From NCBI GenBank assembly GCA_034766995.1, contig CM068313.1, positions 1,769,501-1,833,500 on the forward strand: 64,000 nucleotides of DNA, given 5' to 3'. Shown one piece after another: positions 24,265-35,685 of the stretch. Each line of letters starts with the position of its first letter. Positions within the stretch are counted from its first letter, which is position 1. The position numbers and the translations under genes are program-made. This DNA comes from Acanthacorydalis orientalis (taxonomy: Eukaryota; Arthropoda; Insecta; Megaloptera; Corydalidae). Below the pieces are notes generated by a model. That model was not told the DNA's origin, ran no database searches, and was given only the letters and a program-made list of their open reading frames with translations.

Positions 24265-24500
24265 CCTGTTTCACAAATGAATTCTTTTCTAGTAAATCTG
24301 CACGAAAATGTTCAATAAATACGTGTTGATCAATTTTGAATTCTTGTATATTCGGATTTCGATGACGACGCTAGAGCGTTCTTCAACATTGCCTGAGAAT
24401 AATGGCGTCGTGACTAAAATGGAACAAGCAGCAATCGAAAGTGATTTATTGAACTTTTTCGGTCAGAAAATATGTCTGTAGTTTATGGAATGAAGCAGGA
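24265..24500. repeat. Compact fold-back of the TTCAATAAAT dispersed family
   Basis: TTCAATAAATACGTGTTGAT at 24311 faces its degenerate reverse complement, AGTGATTTATTGAAC, ending near 24454. The midpoint is close to 24382, where the arms carry GACGACGC and GGCGTCGTGAC. The outer ends also pair loosely (TTTTCTAGTAAATC and GGTCAGAAAATA). It resembles two copies of the dispersed element fused head to head, or a complete element with long inverted repeats. Confidence 0.55.
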
Positions 24501-24599
24501 ACTTGGAAGGAACTTAAATTATACTTCACTGATTTGTTGAAATTTATACTCAAGGTACAGAAAAATCTCGTCCTTCATCAAGTGTGCCTGGATAATACT

Positions 24600-26140
24600 T
24601 TTATAGAATGTTTTATAAAAAGGCGTTTTTTTCGTAAGTAAATTGCATTGCCTGGTGAAACACAGAGTATTTAATTCGATGTATTTTTTTTTTTGGGCAA
24701 AAAAATTAGCTTTTTACATATTTATGGATATTTATCTGAGTTTCATATTTGCAAATGAAATAATATATTTTTTTCAATATAAAATACATAAAATTTAATA
24801 CACGATGACATATTTTTATAAAAAGTTAGATTGTTATTGCGTTTGGGGAGTTTGGAAGACAGAATCGGATTTTCTTCAAATTACAAAATCGATTATTGAT
24901 AAAAATCGAGACTGTTTCGATAAAACTTAAATTTTTTTGACGATCCGCGTTTGTTTATAACATGACGATTCCGTTTAGACCGAAAAACGAGTCGATTTAC
25001 ACTTTTCATTTTTTGGCTAAAATCCACGACCCATTATGTAATTTTATACAGTATGTAATTTTTGACGAAAAATCACAATTTTTTCAAAATCGATTTTTCG
25101 ATTCTAAAGTGCAATGCCTAGTCATACATGATGATTTTGATGAGAATTCCGTATTTTTTCCACAAGTTAATTGCCTTTCCTGGCAAAAAAACGATAATTT
25201 TTAATTTTGTTTTCGGTCAAAATTTATGTTTTTTTTTTTTGTATTTTGGCAAATATTTTTAAAAATGGCGTACTTATGGGCAAAAAATATTTTTTTAATA
25301 TAAAGTAGTCATATTTTTATGTATGGTCAGATGTTTGTATTAAAATTGATGTGGATTTATTTATTTATTTGACTTTGAGAGAGAGAATAGAAATTTCTTC
25401 AAATTACAAAATCGATTATTGATAAAAATCGAGACTGTTTCGATAAAACTTAAAGGTTTTTTAACGATCCGCGTTTGTTTATATCATAAGGATTCCGTTT
25501 AGACCTAAAAACGAGTCGATTTACACTTTTCATTTTTTGGTCAAAATTCACGACCCATATATAGTATGCAATTTTTGACGAAAAATCACCATTTTTTCAA
25601 AATCGTCTTTTCGATTCTAAAGTGCCATTTCTAGTCATACAAGATGATTTTGATGAGAATTCCGTATTTTTTTCACAAGTTAATTGCCTTTCCTGGCAAA
25701 AAAACGATAATTTTCAATTTTGTTTTCGGTCAAAATTTATGATTTTTTGTATTCTGGCAAATATTTTTAAAAATGGCGTACTTATGGGCAAAAAAATATT
25801 TTTTTAATATAAAGTAGCTATATTTTTATGTATGGTCAGGTATTTGCATTAAAAGTGATGATTTTATTTATTTGTTTTTTTGACAGAGAATATCAATTTC
25901 AAATTACAAAATCGATTAATTATAAAAATTGAGCCTGTTTCGATAGAACTCAACGTTTTTTAACTATTCATATATATGATGACAGTTTCACTTAGACCAA
26001 AAAATGAATCGATTTTCGATTTTTATTTTTTGGGCGAAATTCACAAAACAATATGCAATTTTTGATGAAAAAAATCGACATTCCTCAAAATCGATTTTTT
26101 GCCTTCAAAATACAAGTTGTAAAGTACTTTTTTTATTAAG
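24600..26140 (+). repeat. Tandem ~500-525-bp satellite, about three units
   Basis: TTACAAAATCGATTATTGAT starts units at 24881, 25404 and, as a variant, 25904, a spacing of about 523 then 500 bases. Shared landmarks include AACGATCCGCGTTTGTTTAT, GACCGAAAAACGAGTCGATT, AATTTTTGACGAAAAATCAC and AATTGCCTTTCCTGGCAAAA. The second unit is nearly a copy of the first; the third is shorter and more diverged. Related units lie at 40390-41160. Confidence 0.9.
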
Positions 26141-26285
26141 TTAATAAAACAGTGATTTTCACTCTAATTCAAGGATAAAAGACAGATTAAACGATTTATC
26201 TTTGTATGTAGAATAATTGACTTATTTTAAAATATATTTCATAACAAACAAAAGAAACAACTTGATTAAATCTTATTATCTTCTT

Positions 26286-26449
26286 GCATATGGAAAATAA
26301 ACAGAAAACAGAAAGATAAAATTCAAATGGTTAACAGGATCATAACAATAATCAAGTTTTTTAAACAATCAATAGGTGCAACAGAAATATGAAAAATAAT
26401 GAGAATGAAAGAGCGAATTGAAGAAAGACATATAAATATATGAAGTAGT

Positions 26450-26497
<48 letters not shown>

Positions 26498-27146
26498 AAG
26501 AGAGAAATTAACTTTTAAAGAGTTGACTTTTTTGTATCTAAGCACTCTAAGAATGAAAAAGAGCATGAACAACAATCAAAAGTAATCAGCAACGATTTAT
26601 TAAACATTTCTGATTAGAAATGATTATAATATCAAAAAGAAATCATTTGTGAAAGTGAATTTAGCCAGTGTCCGAAAATTCCATTGTGAATCAAGATGTT
26701 GTTGTTAATTGTTTGTCTGTACGGTTTCTAGGCAACGGACTAGTATGTTTGTTTACTTGACGACGTTGATTTTTTACAACGCCTCCTATAACAGATGTTG
26801 GACAAGAGTGCCGTATTTGTATTGTGACGGAATTGTTACTTTAAATGTTTATTTAAAGCCGTTAAATATTATAGATTCGATATTCTAATATGTCATATGC
26901 TAGGACATAAAAGAGGACATCTATGAATGTATTATCTTCTTAAAATAGCGCACAGTTGGTAAACAGACATTCCTCTTGTAAATTCAGAGTCGACTAAATC
27001 ATCAGAGTAAAAAAATCGTAAATTTGTAAAACCATTAAACGGGTTCTATTAGTGAGAAAATGAAATTCTTCGAACCGTGTCCACTTATTCGAATCGTCCT
27101 AATTGAAAATCGCGGCGATTAAACAAATCTCCAAGCTACGAAATTC
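26286..27146 (-). repeat. Right arm of the inverted duplication 'X'
   Basis: Reverse complement of 8836-9693. It begins GCATATGGAAAATAAACAG and ends with CCAAGCTACGAAATTC. It holds a TA-GA microsatellite (26454-26505) at the place where the left arm has a shorter CT-TATA stretch, which shows independent microsatellite growth after duplication. Confidence 0.9.
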
Positions 27147-27154
27147 GATATTGC

Positions 27155-27240
27155 GTAACATCCCATATTGTGTAACGTTGTCGTGTGAATTCCGGAACAA
27201 TATTCGTTAGAAACGGCGCGGAAAGCAGTTGATCAATTTG
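27155..27240 (+). pseudogene. Short mariner transposase fragment next to X
   Basis: About 75 bases match, in opposite orientation, the piece at 9820-9886 of the mariner remnant next to the left X arm. Both share CATATTRTGTAAC, GTCGTRTGAATT and AATATTCGTTAGAAACGGCG. It translates as part of the segment before the second catalytic Asp. The rest of the transposase is absent. Confidence 0.75.
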
Positions 27241-27959
27241 TACGGAATTCGTTAAAAATGTGAAACTATAAAGATAAACAATCGCGAGCAGAGAATTTCG
27301 GAGCGCGTATGCGGAAAAAATAAACACCGTTCTGTAATTCGACGATGTTTAACGACTGGCGTTGTGGCGAGAAGGGAGAGGGCGGGGGGAGGAACAAGCA
27401 AGACGGGACGAAAATTATGTTCTCTTGTATAAAAATGACGTAATCTGATACTTTCGTATATCCGAACGATTGTAGTTCATATTAAGTCCGGGTTATTCGA
27501 TTACGCTCTCTGTTCGAGGCTAAAACAGTTCTTTGTCCGGGCGGTTTTATTCCACAGGTACCCCTCGACCCTTGCACGAGTAAGTAAAACGGAAAAATGT
27601 ATTCAATTAAATATAAAAATGTTGGAAATTTAATCTTTCTTGTATATTATGACGTCATCTTTACGAATAAATTATCCGTAAGCGAAATACACAGTGCGCG
27701 AAAACAATGTGCTCGTGCACACAAACTGGTAATCACTCCTGAGTTCGTTTCCATAAATTCGATTTTACAATGAAACAAATGCGACGAGAAAACAATGTGA
27801 CTGAACGCGAATGTTCGCTTGTCTTCGATTCTCATCAAAGCGTCGTTGAAAAAACAATCGCTCTGTGAACACGAATACGGCCAATACTTTGTGACCACGT
27901 TTTTAAAAAATATACAATAATGATCCGATAAAACATTAAATAGAATCACAGACTTGAGA
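27241..27959. other. Non-coding intron stretch
   Basis: No gene or clear repeat. A purine-rich run (GAAGGGAGAGGGCGGGGGGA) sits near 27370. Confidence 0.5.
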
Positions 27960-29880
27960 TTTTTTGTACAAAGATCACACGCTATTGTAAAATAGAGGCT
28001 CTAATCTAAACACACAGTCGTTTGTATGGGCTCAGGATTTTTTTTCTGCAAAAATCTGACAAATTTTTGTAAAACAGGAGCCTATGCCTCAACCCAAAAT
28101 GATCTTCAAGCACTCGGGATTTTTTTCCTGCAAAGTTCACACTTACTTGTACAAAAACACTTTATTGTAAAAAAAACACACATCTCAACACATAATTGTC
28201 TGCAAGGACCCAAGATTTTTTCCTGTTAAGATCAGACCATTTAGTTCAAAATAGAAGCCCTAATCTCGACACGCGATCGTTTGTATGGACTCGCGGATTT
28301 TTTTTACAAAGTTCAGACATTTTATTGTAAAACAGAGCGACAGATCTCAAAGCACAATCGTCTATAACGATTCAAGAATTTTTCCTGCAAAGTTGAAACA
28401 ATTTATTATAAAACAGAGGCACATATCTCAACACACAATCGTTTGTATCGACTCAAGAATTTTTCCTAGAGAGATTAGACGGTTTTTTGTAAAACAGGAG
28501 CCTACGTTCAAACACACGATGGTCTTTAAGGACTCAGGAATTTTTTCTACAAAGATCAGACACTATCGAAAAATAAAAGCAAATATCTCAACACACAATC
28601 GTTAATATGGAATCGAAATTTTTTTCTGTAATGTTCAGACACTTTATTGTAAAATAGAGCCACAAATCTCAACACACAATCGTTTATAACGATTCAGGAT
28701 TTTTTTCTGTAAAAGTTAAGACACTTTATTATAAAAAAGAGACACAAATCTGAACACAAGATCGTTTGTATGGACTCGAGAATTTTTTCTTCAGAGATCA
28801 GACAGTTTTTTGTAAGGCAGGAGCGTACGTTCCAACACACGATGGTCTGGAAGGACTCGGGAATTTTTTCTTCAAAATTCAGATACTTTATTGTAAAACA
28901 AAGGCACATATCTCAACACACAATGGTCTCTAAGGACACTGAATTTTTTTCTAAAACATTCAGATACCTTAATCTAAAACAAAGGCACATATCTCAACAC
29001 ATAATCATCTCTAAGGGCTCGGGATTTTTTTTTTACAAAATTCGGATATTTTTTCTAAGACAAAGGCATATATCTCAACACACGATTATCTCTAAGGACT
29101 CGGGATTTTTTTCTGAAAATTTCAGATACTTTATTGTAAAACAAAGGCAAATATCTCAACACTTGATCATTTCTAAAGACTCAGGATTTTTTTCTACAAA
29201 ATTCAGATACTATAATCTAAAAAAGGAACATACCTCGACACACAATCATCTCTAAGGGCTCAGGATTTTTTTCTGCAAAATTCAGATACTTTAATCTGAA
29301 ACAAAAGAACATATCTTAATACACGATCATTTCTAAGGATACTGGATTTTTTTTTCTGCGAAATTCGGATACTTTATTGTAAAACAAAGGCATATATCTC
29401 AACACACAATCATTTCTAAGGACTCAGGATTTTTTTCTGCAAAATTCAGATACTTTAATTTAAAACAAAAGAACATATCTCAATACACGATCATTTCTAA
29501 GAACTCAGGATTTTTATCTGCAAAATTCAGATACTTTATTGTAAAACTAAGACAGATACCTCAACACACAATCATCTCTAAGGACTCGGGATTATTTTCT
29601 GATTAATTCAGATACTTTAATCTAAAACAATGGAGCATATCTCAACACACGATCATCTCTACGGACACTGGATTTTTTTTCTGCAAAATTCGGATACTTT
29701 ATTGTAAAACAAACGCATATATCTCAACACACAATCATTTCTAAGGACTCAGGATTTTTTTCTACAAAATTCAGATACATTTTTGTAAAACAAAGGCTCA
29801 TATCTCAACAGACAATCATCTCCAAGGACACTGGATTTTTTCTGCAAAATTCAGATACTATCATAAAATATTCACCCATA
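27960..29880 (-). repeat. ~81-bp satellite array, orientation B (first right array)
   Basis: About 23 units spaced almost exactly 81 bases; ATCTCAACACA recurs at 28910, 28991 and 29072, for example. Each unit runs ATCTCAACACACAATCATCT, then CTAAGGACTCGGGA, a T-run, CTGCAAAATTCAGATAC, then TTTATTGTAAAACAAAGGC. This is the reverse complement pattern of the family at 3480-5372, with ACAGTCGT, T-run and AGACT in the same order. Units at 28900-29850 are more alike than those at 27960-28800, suggesting recent local expansion. Apparent open frames arise because 81 is divisible by three. Confidence 0.9.
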
Positions 29881-30159
29881 TCTTCTTTTTTTATTTCAAT
29901 TTTCCATTATATATATATATATATTGGGGTGTGTGTATTTTAATTTATTCGTCCTTCTACATTTTTTGTTAATATTCGATATAAAAAACCGTCTCAGCTA
30001 GAAATAAATACACACATTTCGTTAAGTTTTATCAACGTCGCGCGCGATTAAAAAAACTTTATTAAAACAACTGCAATCCGCTGACTCATGCGTTCGTTTC
30101 GCCGAACACGCGACCATTAATATAAGGAAAGAGACTAAGTCATACATAAATATAAATAT

Positions 30160-30196
<37 letters not shown>

Positions 30197-30197
30197 G

Positions 30198-30252
<55 letters not shown>

Positions 30253-30439
30253 TTTATGAATAATTCGTATTAGATGGACACATTTTCGACCGTTCAATTG
30301 AACATATTTTAAAATGAACGCCAGATACAGGTCTTGTTTTTAAATCGTTTCGTATACGGAACGCGGATGGATTTCTATTACAAAGACCAGTCGATAGAAC
30401 TATTTAATTATTTTGTATGTCTTTATACCTGTGACGGGA
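29881..30439. repeat. TA-rich spacer between satellite arrays
   Basis: Short TA tract at 29908-29925 and a long one at 30161-30247. The flanks are unique and non-coding by eye. Confidence 0.7.
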
Positions 30440-32215
30440 TCATTTTATCCCATCCTATAAAATACAGGCCCGTATCTGAACCCATAGACCTCTGTACGGA
30501 CTCAAGAATTTTTTTCTGCAAAACTAAGACACTCTGTTGTAAAATATAGGCCCATTCCTTGACTCATAGATCTCTGTTCATACTCGGGGATTTTTTTTTG
30601 GAAAGTTCTGACACTGTATCGTAAAATAAAGGCTTATATTCGTGTATATAGACCTCTGTTCCGCCCCACAATTTTTTTCCGCAAAGTTAAGACACTCTCA
30701 TGTAAAATTCGGGCTCGTATCTGAACCCATAGATCTCGGTTCGAATTCTCGATTTTTTCTTGCAAATTCCAGACACTCCATCGCAAAATAAATGGCTATA
30801 TTAAGATTTATAGACCTCTTTTCGAACTTAAGATGTTTTCTGCAAAATTCAAACACTCTATTGTAAAATATAGGCTCGTTCTTTGACCCATAGACGTCTG
30901 TCCAAACTCACGAATTTTTTCTACATAAGTAAGACACTTTATTGTAAAATACATGTCTATTCCTCAATACATAGACCTCCGTTCGGACTAACGATTTTTT
31001 TCTACAAAGTTAGGACATTCTATTATAAAATATAGGCCCATTCCTTGACTCATAGATCTTTGTTCAAACTCACAATTTTTTTATGCAAAGGTAAGGTTCT
31101 CTCTTGTCAAATACAGACCTATTCCTCGATGCATAGACCTCTGTTTGGATTCATGATTTTTTTCTACAATGTTAAGACACTTTCCTATAAAATACAGGCC
31201 CATATCTGAACCCATAAGCCTCTGTTCTGACTCAAGATTTTTTTCTAAAAAGTTAGGACACTGTAATTTAAAATATAGGCTCATTATTTGACCCATAGAC
31301 GTCTGTTCAAACTCACGATTTTTTTTCTACAAAAGTAAGGCAATTTATTGTAAAATACAAGCCTATTCCTCAATACATAGACCTCTGTTTAGTCTCACGA
31401 TTTTTTTTACAAAGTTAGAATACTGTATTGTCAAATATAGGTTCATTCTTTGACCCATTGATCTCAGTTTAACCTCACGAATTTTCTCTGCTAAAGTAAG
31501 ACACTCTATTGTAAAATACAGGCCTATTCCTCAATGCATCGACCTCTGTTTGGACTAAAGAATTTTTCTACAAAAGTAAGACACTATTCTAAAATAAAGG
31601 TTCAATTTTTGGACCTCTGTTTGAACTCAGGAATTTTTTCTGCAAAAGTAAGACACTCTATTGTAAAATACAGGCCTATTCTTCAGTGCATAGGCCTCAT
31701 TTCGGACTCACGATTTTTGTCTACAAAGTTAAGACACTCTCCTATAAAATACAGGCACGTCTCTGAACCTATAAACCTCTGTTTGGATTCAAGATTTTTT
31801 CTTGCAAAACTAAGACATTCTATTGTAAAATATAGGCCCATTCCGTGACCCAGAGATCTCTGTTCATACTCAGGAATTTTTTTCGCAAAGTCCTGACATT
31901 GTATCGTAAAATAATCGCTCATATTCCTATACAAACACCTCTGTTCGGACTCACAAATTTTTTCTACAAAGTTAAGGTACACTCCTGTAAAATACAGGCC
32001 TATATCTATACCCATAGACTTCAGTTCGAACTCAAGATTTTTTTTCTATAAAGTTAAGACAATCTCTTGTAAAATGCAGGCACATATGTCGAACCATAGA
32101 CTTCAGTTTGAACTCACGATTTTTTTTCGTAAAGTTAAAACACTCTCTTGCACAAAATAGACCCATATCTGAACCCATATACCTCTATAAGGACTCGCTA
32201 ATTTTTTCTGCGTCT
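30440..32215 (-). repeat. ~82-bp satellite array, orientation B (second right array)
   Basis: About 22 units with spacing near 80-82 bases. The form is CCCATAGACCTCTGTTCGGA, CTCACGA, a T-run, CTACAAAGTTAAGACACTCT, then TTGTAAAATACAGGCC. The CATAGACCTCTGT motif corresponds, reversed, to the ACAGAGGTCTCTGTGTAGAG sub-variant at 3700-4130 in the left array, so the sub-variant is shared between opposite arrays. Confidence 0.9.
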
Positions 32216-33133
32216 TCTTGCAAGTACAAATGCTTCAAACATGGCGTCGACGAAAGTTTCACAACTATAAGTGCACGAAATTTAGGGACAGGTGTATAAA
32301 ATCGCGAGAGGTCTCATCCCTAACGACCTTTACACGAGTGTTCGCGCCCTCGGACAAGTTAAAGCCGTTTATCATGCAGCGCACGATACAAGTCCATTGA
32401 TCCCGTGTCTTATCGGACGAATCAGTGTCGAACCGTTGCGATTGGGAAATTGTTTTCCACTCGAACTGTTATCAGAGAGTGTTTGTTTTTATTTCGTTCG
32501 CTAGTGCCATTTATCTTAATTCGCATTAACATTAAGTCGATTCACTTTATCGACACACTCGACTGAAATAAAACGGACGATGATACAAAATTATTTATTA
32601 TTCAATGCACAATGAAAATATTTCATATTCTGTCGATGTGCTTGAACGGAGAACAAAAGATAGGATTTTTTTTTTAAAAAAAACGCATCAAATAACAGAC
32701 CGGGCCGTGCAGATGTTTCAGAAAAATTTGAAACAAGTGAAACGAAACAGTTTGTTTACCGGCGTCGCTACGAATCGACGTCAGACAGACAGAGCCCACT
32801 CGTTTCGCATTAATTAAAACGTCTCGCGCTCGTTTGTGCGGCGACGTTTTCGATATATAATTAACTGCTAGCCGAAAGGACATGTAAATAAACACACGCA
32901 CGAGGAGGCGTCCGTTCTCTCTCCGGTCGTGCCAGATGTGCGCGCGTTCGACGACGCACGGTCCAGATCAAAGCTGGCGCTGTTGTCATTATTAATAGAG
33001 CCGAGCGGCCGGCTCGCTGCTCCACATTCGATTCAAATTTGATGCGGGATGTAAATTAGATGTCTTTATCAAACGATGGAATGCGTATATTGGGTGGTCA
33101 AATGACAATCTACGATACTGTTACATTTTATTC
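32216..33133. other. Non-coding stretch, partly CpG-rich
   Basis: 32220-32510 and 32890-33030 are less AT-rich, with several short open frames but no motif or splice pattern. No gene is supported. Confidence 0.45.
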
Positions 33134-33196
<63 letters not shown>

Positions 33197-33640
33197 TACA
33201 TATATAATATATATAATATTTATATATATATATATATAAAACTTTATAAATATTGACTAGTCAAAGTCCGACTTCGACTAGTCAATATATATCTTAATTT
33301 ATAAAATTAGATCACCCACACCTTTACCATTACCGTAACCCGCACTCTCACTCTCACACCTCTACTCCGGGCCGTATACATGCGCTCGGTCGAGTCAAAA
33401 AAGGGTAAGGGTGATCTCATTTTAATTTTATAAAACAGGATATATATTGACTAGTTAAAGTCTGAAGTAGAACCTCTACTCAGGGCTTGTATACCTACAC
33501 TTGGCCGAGTCAAAAAAGGTCGAGAGTCAGGGTCAGGATGAAGATGATAATTTAATAAAACAGGATATATATATATTGACTAGTCAAAGTCGGACTTTGC
33601 CTGGTCGTCGGACTTTTCCGTATATATATATATATATATA
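33134..33640. repeat. CT-TA microsatellite and GACTAGTC fold-back cluster
   Basis: 33134-33237 is (CT)n then (TA)n with variants. After it, ATTGACTAGTCAAAGTC occurs three times (near 33254, 33444 with a variant, and 33578). Once it is paired as ATTGACTAGTC...GACTAGTCAAT around a short spacer. AGATCACCC near 33310 faces GGGTGATCT near 33411, enclosing (ACTCTC)n-like text. It looks like a damaged fold-back element with internal duplication. Confidence 0.55.
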
Positions 33641-34009
33641 TATACTGCAGCTTGTATGTAGAAAGCTGTGAAAAAACAGTTGAACATATACTAGCAACCG
33701 TTGACAAACGGTCGACAAGTAACAGTCAATCATTATATGCTTTTTCATTTGTTATAAAATAAAAGTTGTTTTGTTTATTTTTGTAAAAGAAGTCTAGTTA
33801 TTTTAGATACTGGTTCATGCATATAAGATAGAAGAAGTCGACGAATAAACATGAATATTCTGTCGTGATGACAATCATAGAACAATCAACTGTAGTATGA
33901 AGAAAGATAGCAGTCTATGAACAAGATGTCTGTTTATCTTTTTTTAAGCAGGCCTCGTTTCATTTTAATTTTTCGCATGAATATGGCCGAACACAATTAA
34001 TATATATGG
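33641..34009. other. Non-coding spacer
   Basis: Unique AT-rich sequence; nothing recognised. Confidence 0.5.
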
Positions 34010-34885
34010 AGTCGGGTTTCTTTATTCAGATTTTAGACGTTTTTCTAGAGATTACAGACCTGTACCTCAACAAGCAGTCTTTTGTACAGACTGGAGATTT
34101 TTTTCATCGAAGTTCAGACGTTTTACTAGAGATTACAGGTCCGTATCTCAACAAAGAGTCCTTTGTACGGACTCTAGATTTTTTTCTTGAGAGTTTGGAC
34201 GTTGTACTAAAGCTTACAGGCCCGTATCTCAACAAACAGTCCTTTGTATTGACTGAAAAAAAATTTTTTTCGAGAGTTTAGACGTTCTATTGGAGCTTAT
34301 AGGCCTCTATCTCAACAAATATTCCTTTGTATAGATTTGCGATTTTTTTCATCAGAGTTACTATACTTTACTAGACCTTATAGGTCTTTATCTTAACAAA
34401 TAATTTTCTATATGGACTCACGATATTTTTTCTTCAGAGTTCAGACATTCTAATAGTACTTACAGGTGTGTATCTCAACAAAACATACTTTATATGGATT
34501 CACGATTTTTTTATGAGAGTTAAGGTGTTATACTAGATCTTACAGGTCTATATTTCATCAAACTGTCCTCTATATGTACTCGCGATTTTTTTCTCCAGCG
34601 TTCAAACGGTCTACTGTAGCGTGCAGGCCTGCATCTCAACCAACAGCCTTTTGTATGGACTCGAGATTTTTATATTTCATGTTCAGACGTTCTACTAAAG
34701 TTTACAGGTCCGTGTCTCGACAAGCAGACTTTTGTATTGATTCGCGATTTTCTTTCTTCAAAGTTAAACCATTCCGCTACAGCTTAGGGGCCCGTGTCTC
34801 GACAAACAGCTTCTCAAGGACTTGTACAGGACTTTGTCTCAACACAAAGTCTTTTATATGGATTCGCGAAGAGATTCGAATTTAT
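34010..34885 (-). repeat. ~80-bp satellite array, orientation B (third right array)
   Basis: About eleven units: ATCTCAACAAACAGTCCTTT, TGTATGGACTCGAGA, a T-run, CTTGAGAGTTCAGACG, TCTACTAGAGCTTACAGGCC. The CTTACAGGCC end matches, reversed, GGCCTGTAAT of the left arrays better than the two other right arrays do, so this subtype is closest to 1-430. Confidence 0.9.
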
Positions 34886-35423
34886 CAGATTTGTTTTGTG
34901 GCTCGTGAGATGAATAAGGAAATAAACCAGATATGAAAGAGATTTTAGCAACGGTATCAGAAATATAATGAATCATTCCTTCAAAGTCCATCCGTTGTCG
35001 AACTCGATACACAATCTAATTGCTGCTCATCTTGAATTAACTGAGAACCTTGTCACAAATCGTTCGAACCGCTTAGAAACACCCCGTCCGGTTACGGCAA
35101 CTCCTCCATAAACACTCGTCGACTATCCGAAATTTCATCTGCCGTCTTCTCGAATTCAAATCAAAACTTCATCGTCGCTCTTCGTTCGGTTTCATTGCTC
35201 TTCATTTCTCATGACAAAGACAATACACGTGCATTTATTGAAAACAAAATCACAACTGAACCATTTAATTGTCTAGCGCATCGATTTGTTGCACTACTTC
35301 GGAAGCATAGTCCGAGTAGTCTGTGTACACTTGTTTGTTTGTATTTTTGAAGTAAATATAAAGAAACAATCGGACATGGCCTACTTAATACTAGTGCTAA
35401 AGTTCATTGTATTATTTTATCAT

Positions 35424-35467
<44 letters not shown>

Positions 35468-35496
35468 CCTTATTCACAAGAATTATTTCTCTTCAG
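34886..35496. other. Intron DNA before the last K2P exon
   Basis: No gene recognised. A TA tract at 35426-35464 lies only about 32 bases upstream of the acceptor AATTATTTCTCTTCAG (AG at 35495-35496). Confidence 0.6.
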
Positions 35497-35685
35497 GTCA
35501 GCATGCCCAAATGGGCACACAGTACAGGCGGCGCTCAAGACAAAACCGGCCCGAACGCGAATAAACACGAACAAGACGAATGGGAGGAGGCGGTGGAAGC
35601 AGTGCTGCGAGACATCACCGCAGCAGCGCCGCCGGCACAGCCGCCACAGATCGTACAGATCGTCATCTACGAGAGTTCAGTGTGA
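35497..35685 (+). CDS. K2P potassium channel, last coding exon (cytoplasmic C-terminus)
   Basis: A 62-codon exon plus stop TGA (35683-35685), in phase 0 with the exon ending at 21447. It encodes a hydrophilic tail: VSMPKWAHSTGGAQDKTGP, an acidic DEWEEAVEAVLRDI stretch, a Ala/Pro-rich linker and QIVQIVIYESSV at the end. The terminal ESSV is shaped like a class I PDZ-binding motif (S/T-x-V at the C-terminus), which would tether the channel to a scaffold; this is inference. The exon is GC-rich. The methionine at 35505 is internal. Support comes from the acceptor, frame match and composition. Confidence 0.85.
   Translation, partial: VSMPKWAHSTGGAQDKTGPNANKHEQDEWEEAVEAVLRDITAAAPPAQPPQIVQIVIYESSV

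Noticed and set aside
28285..29255. Open frames of 106 and 161 codons on the + strand
   Set aside because: They are translations of the 81-base satellite; the peptide repeats every 27 residues and has no domain.
27960..34885. CRISPR-like arrays because of regular spacing
   Set aside because: Units are continuous degenerate satellite with no conserved repeat/unique spacer alternation, in a eukaryotic intron.
1..34885. Complete palindrome of the whole K2P gene
   Set aside because: The K2P exons have no mirrored second copies; only repeat families are mirrored, so the claim was reduced to nested inverted repeats.
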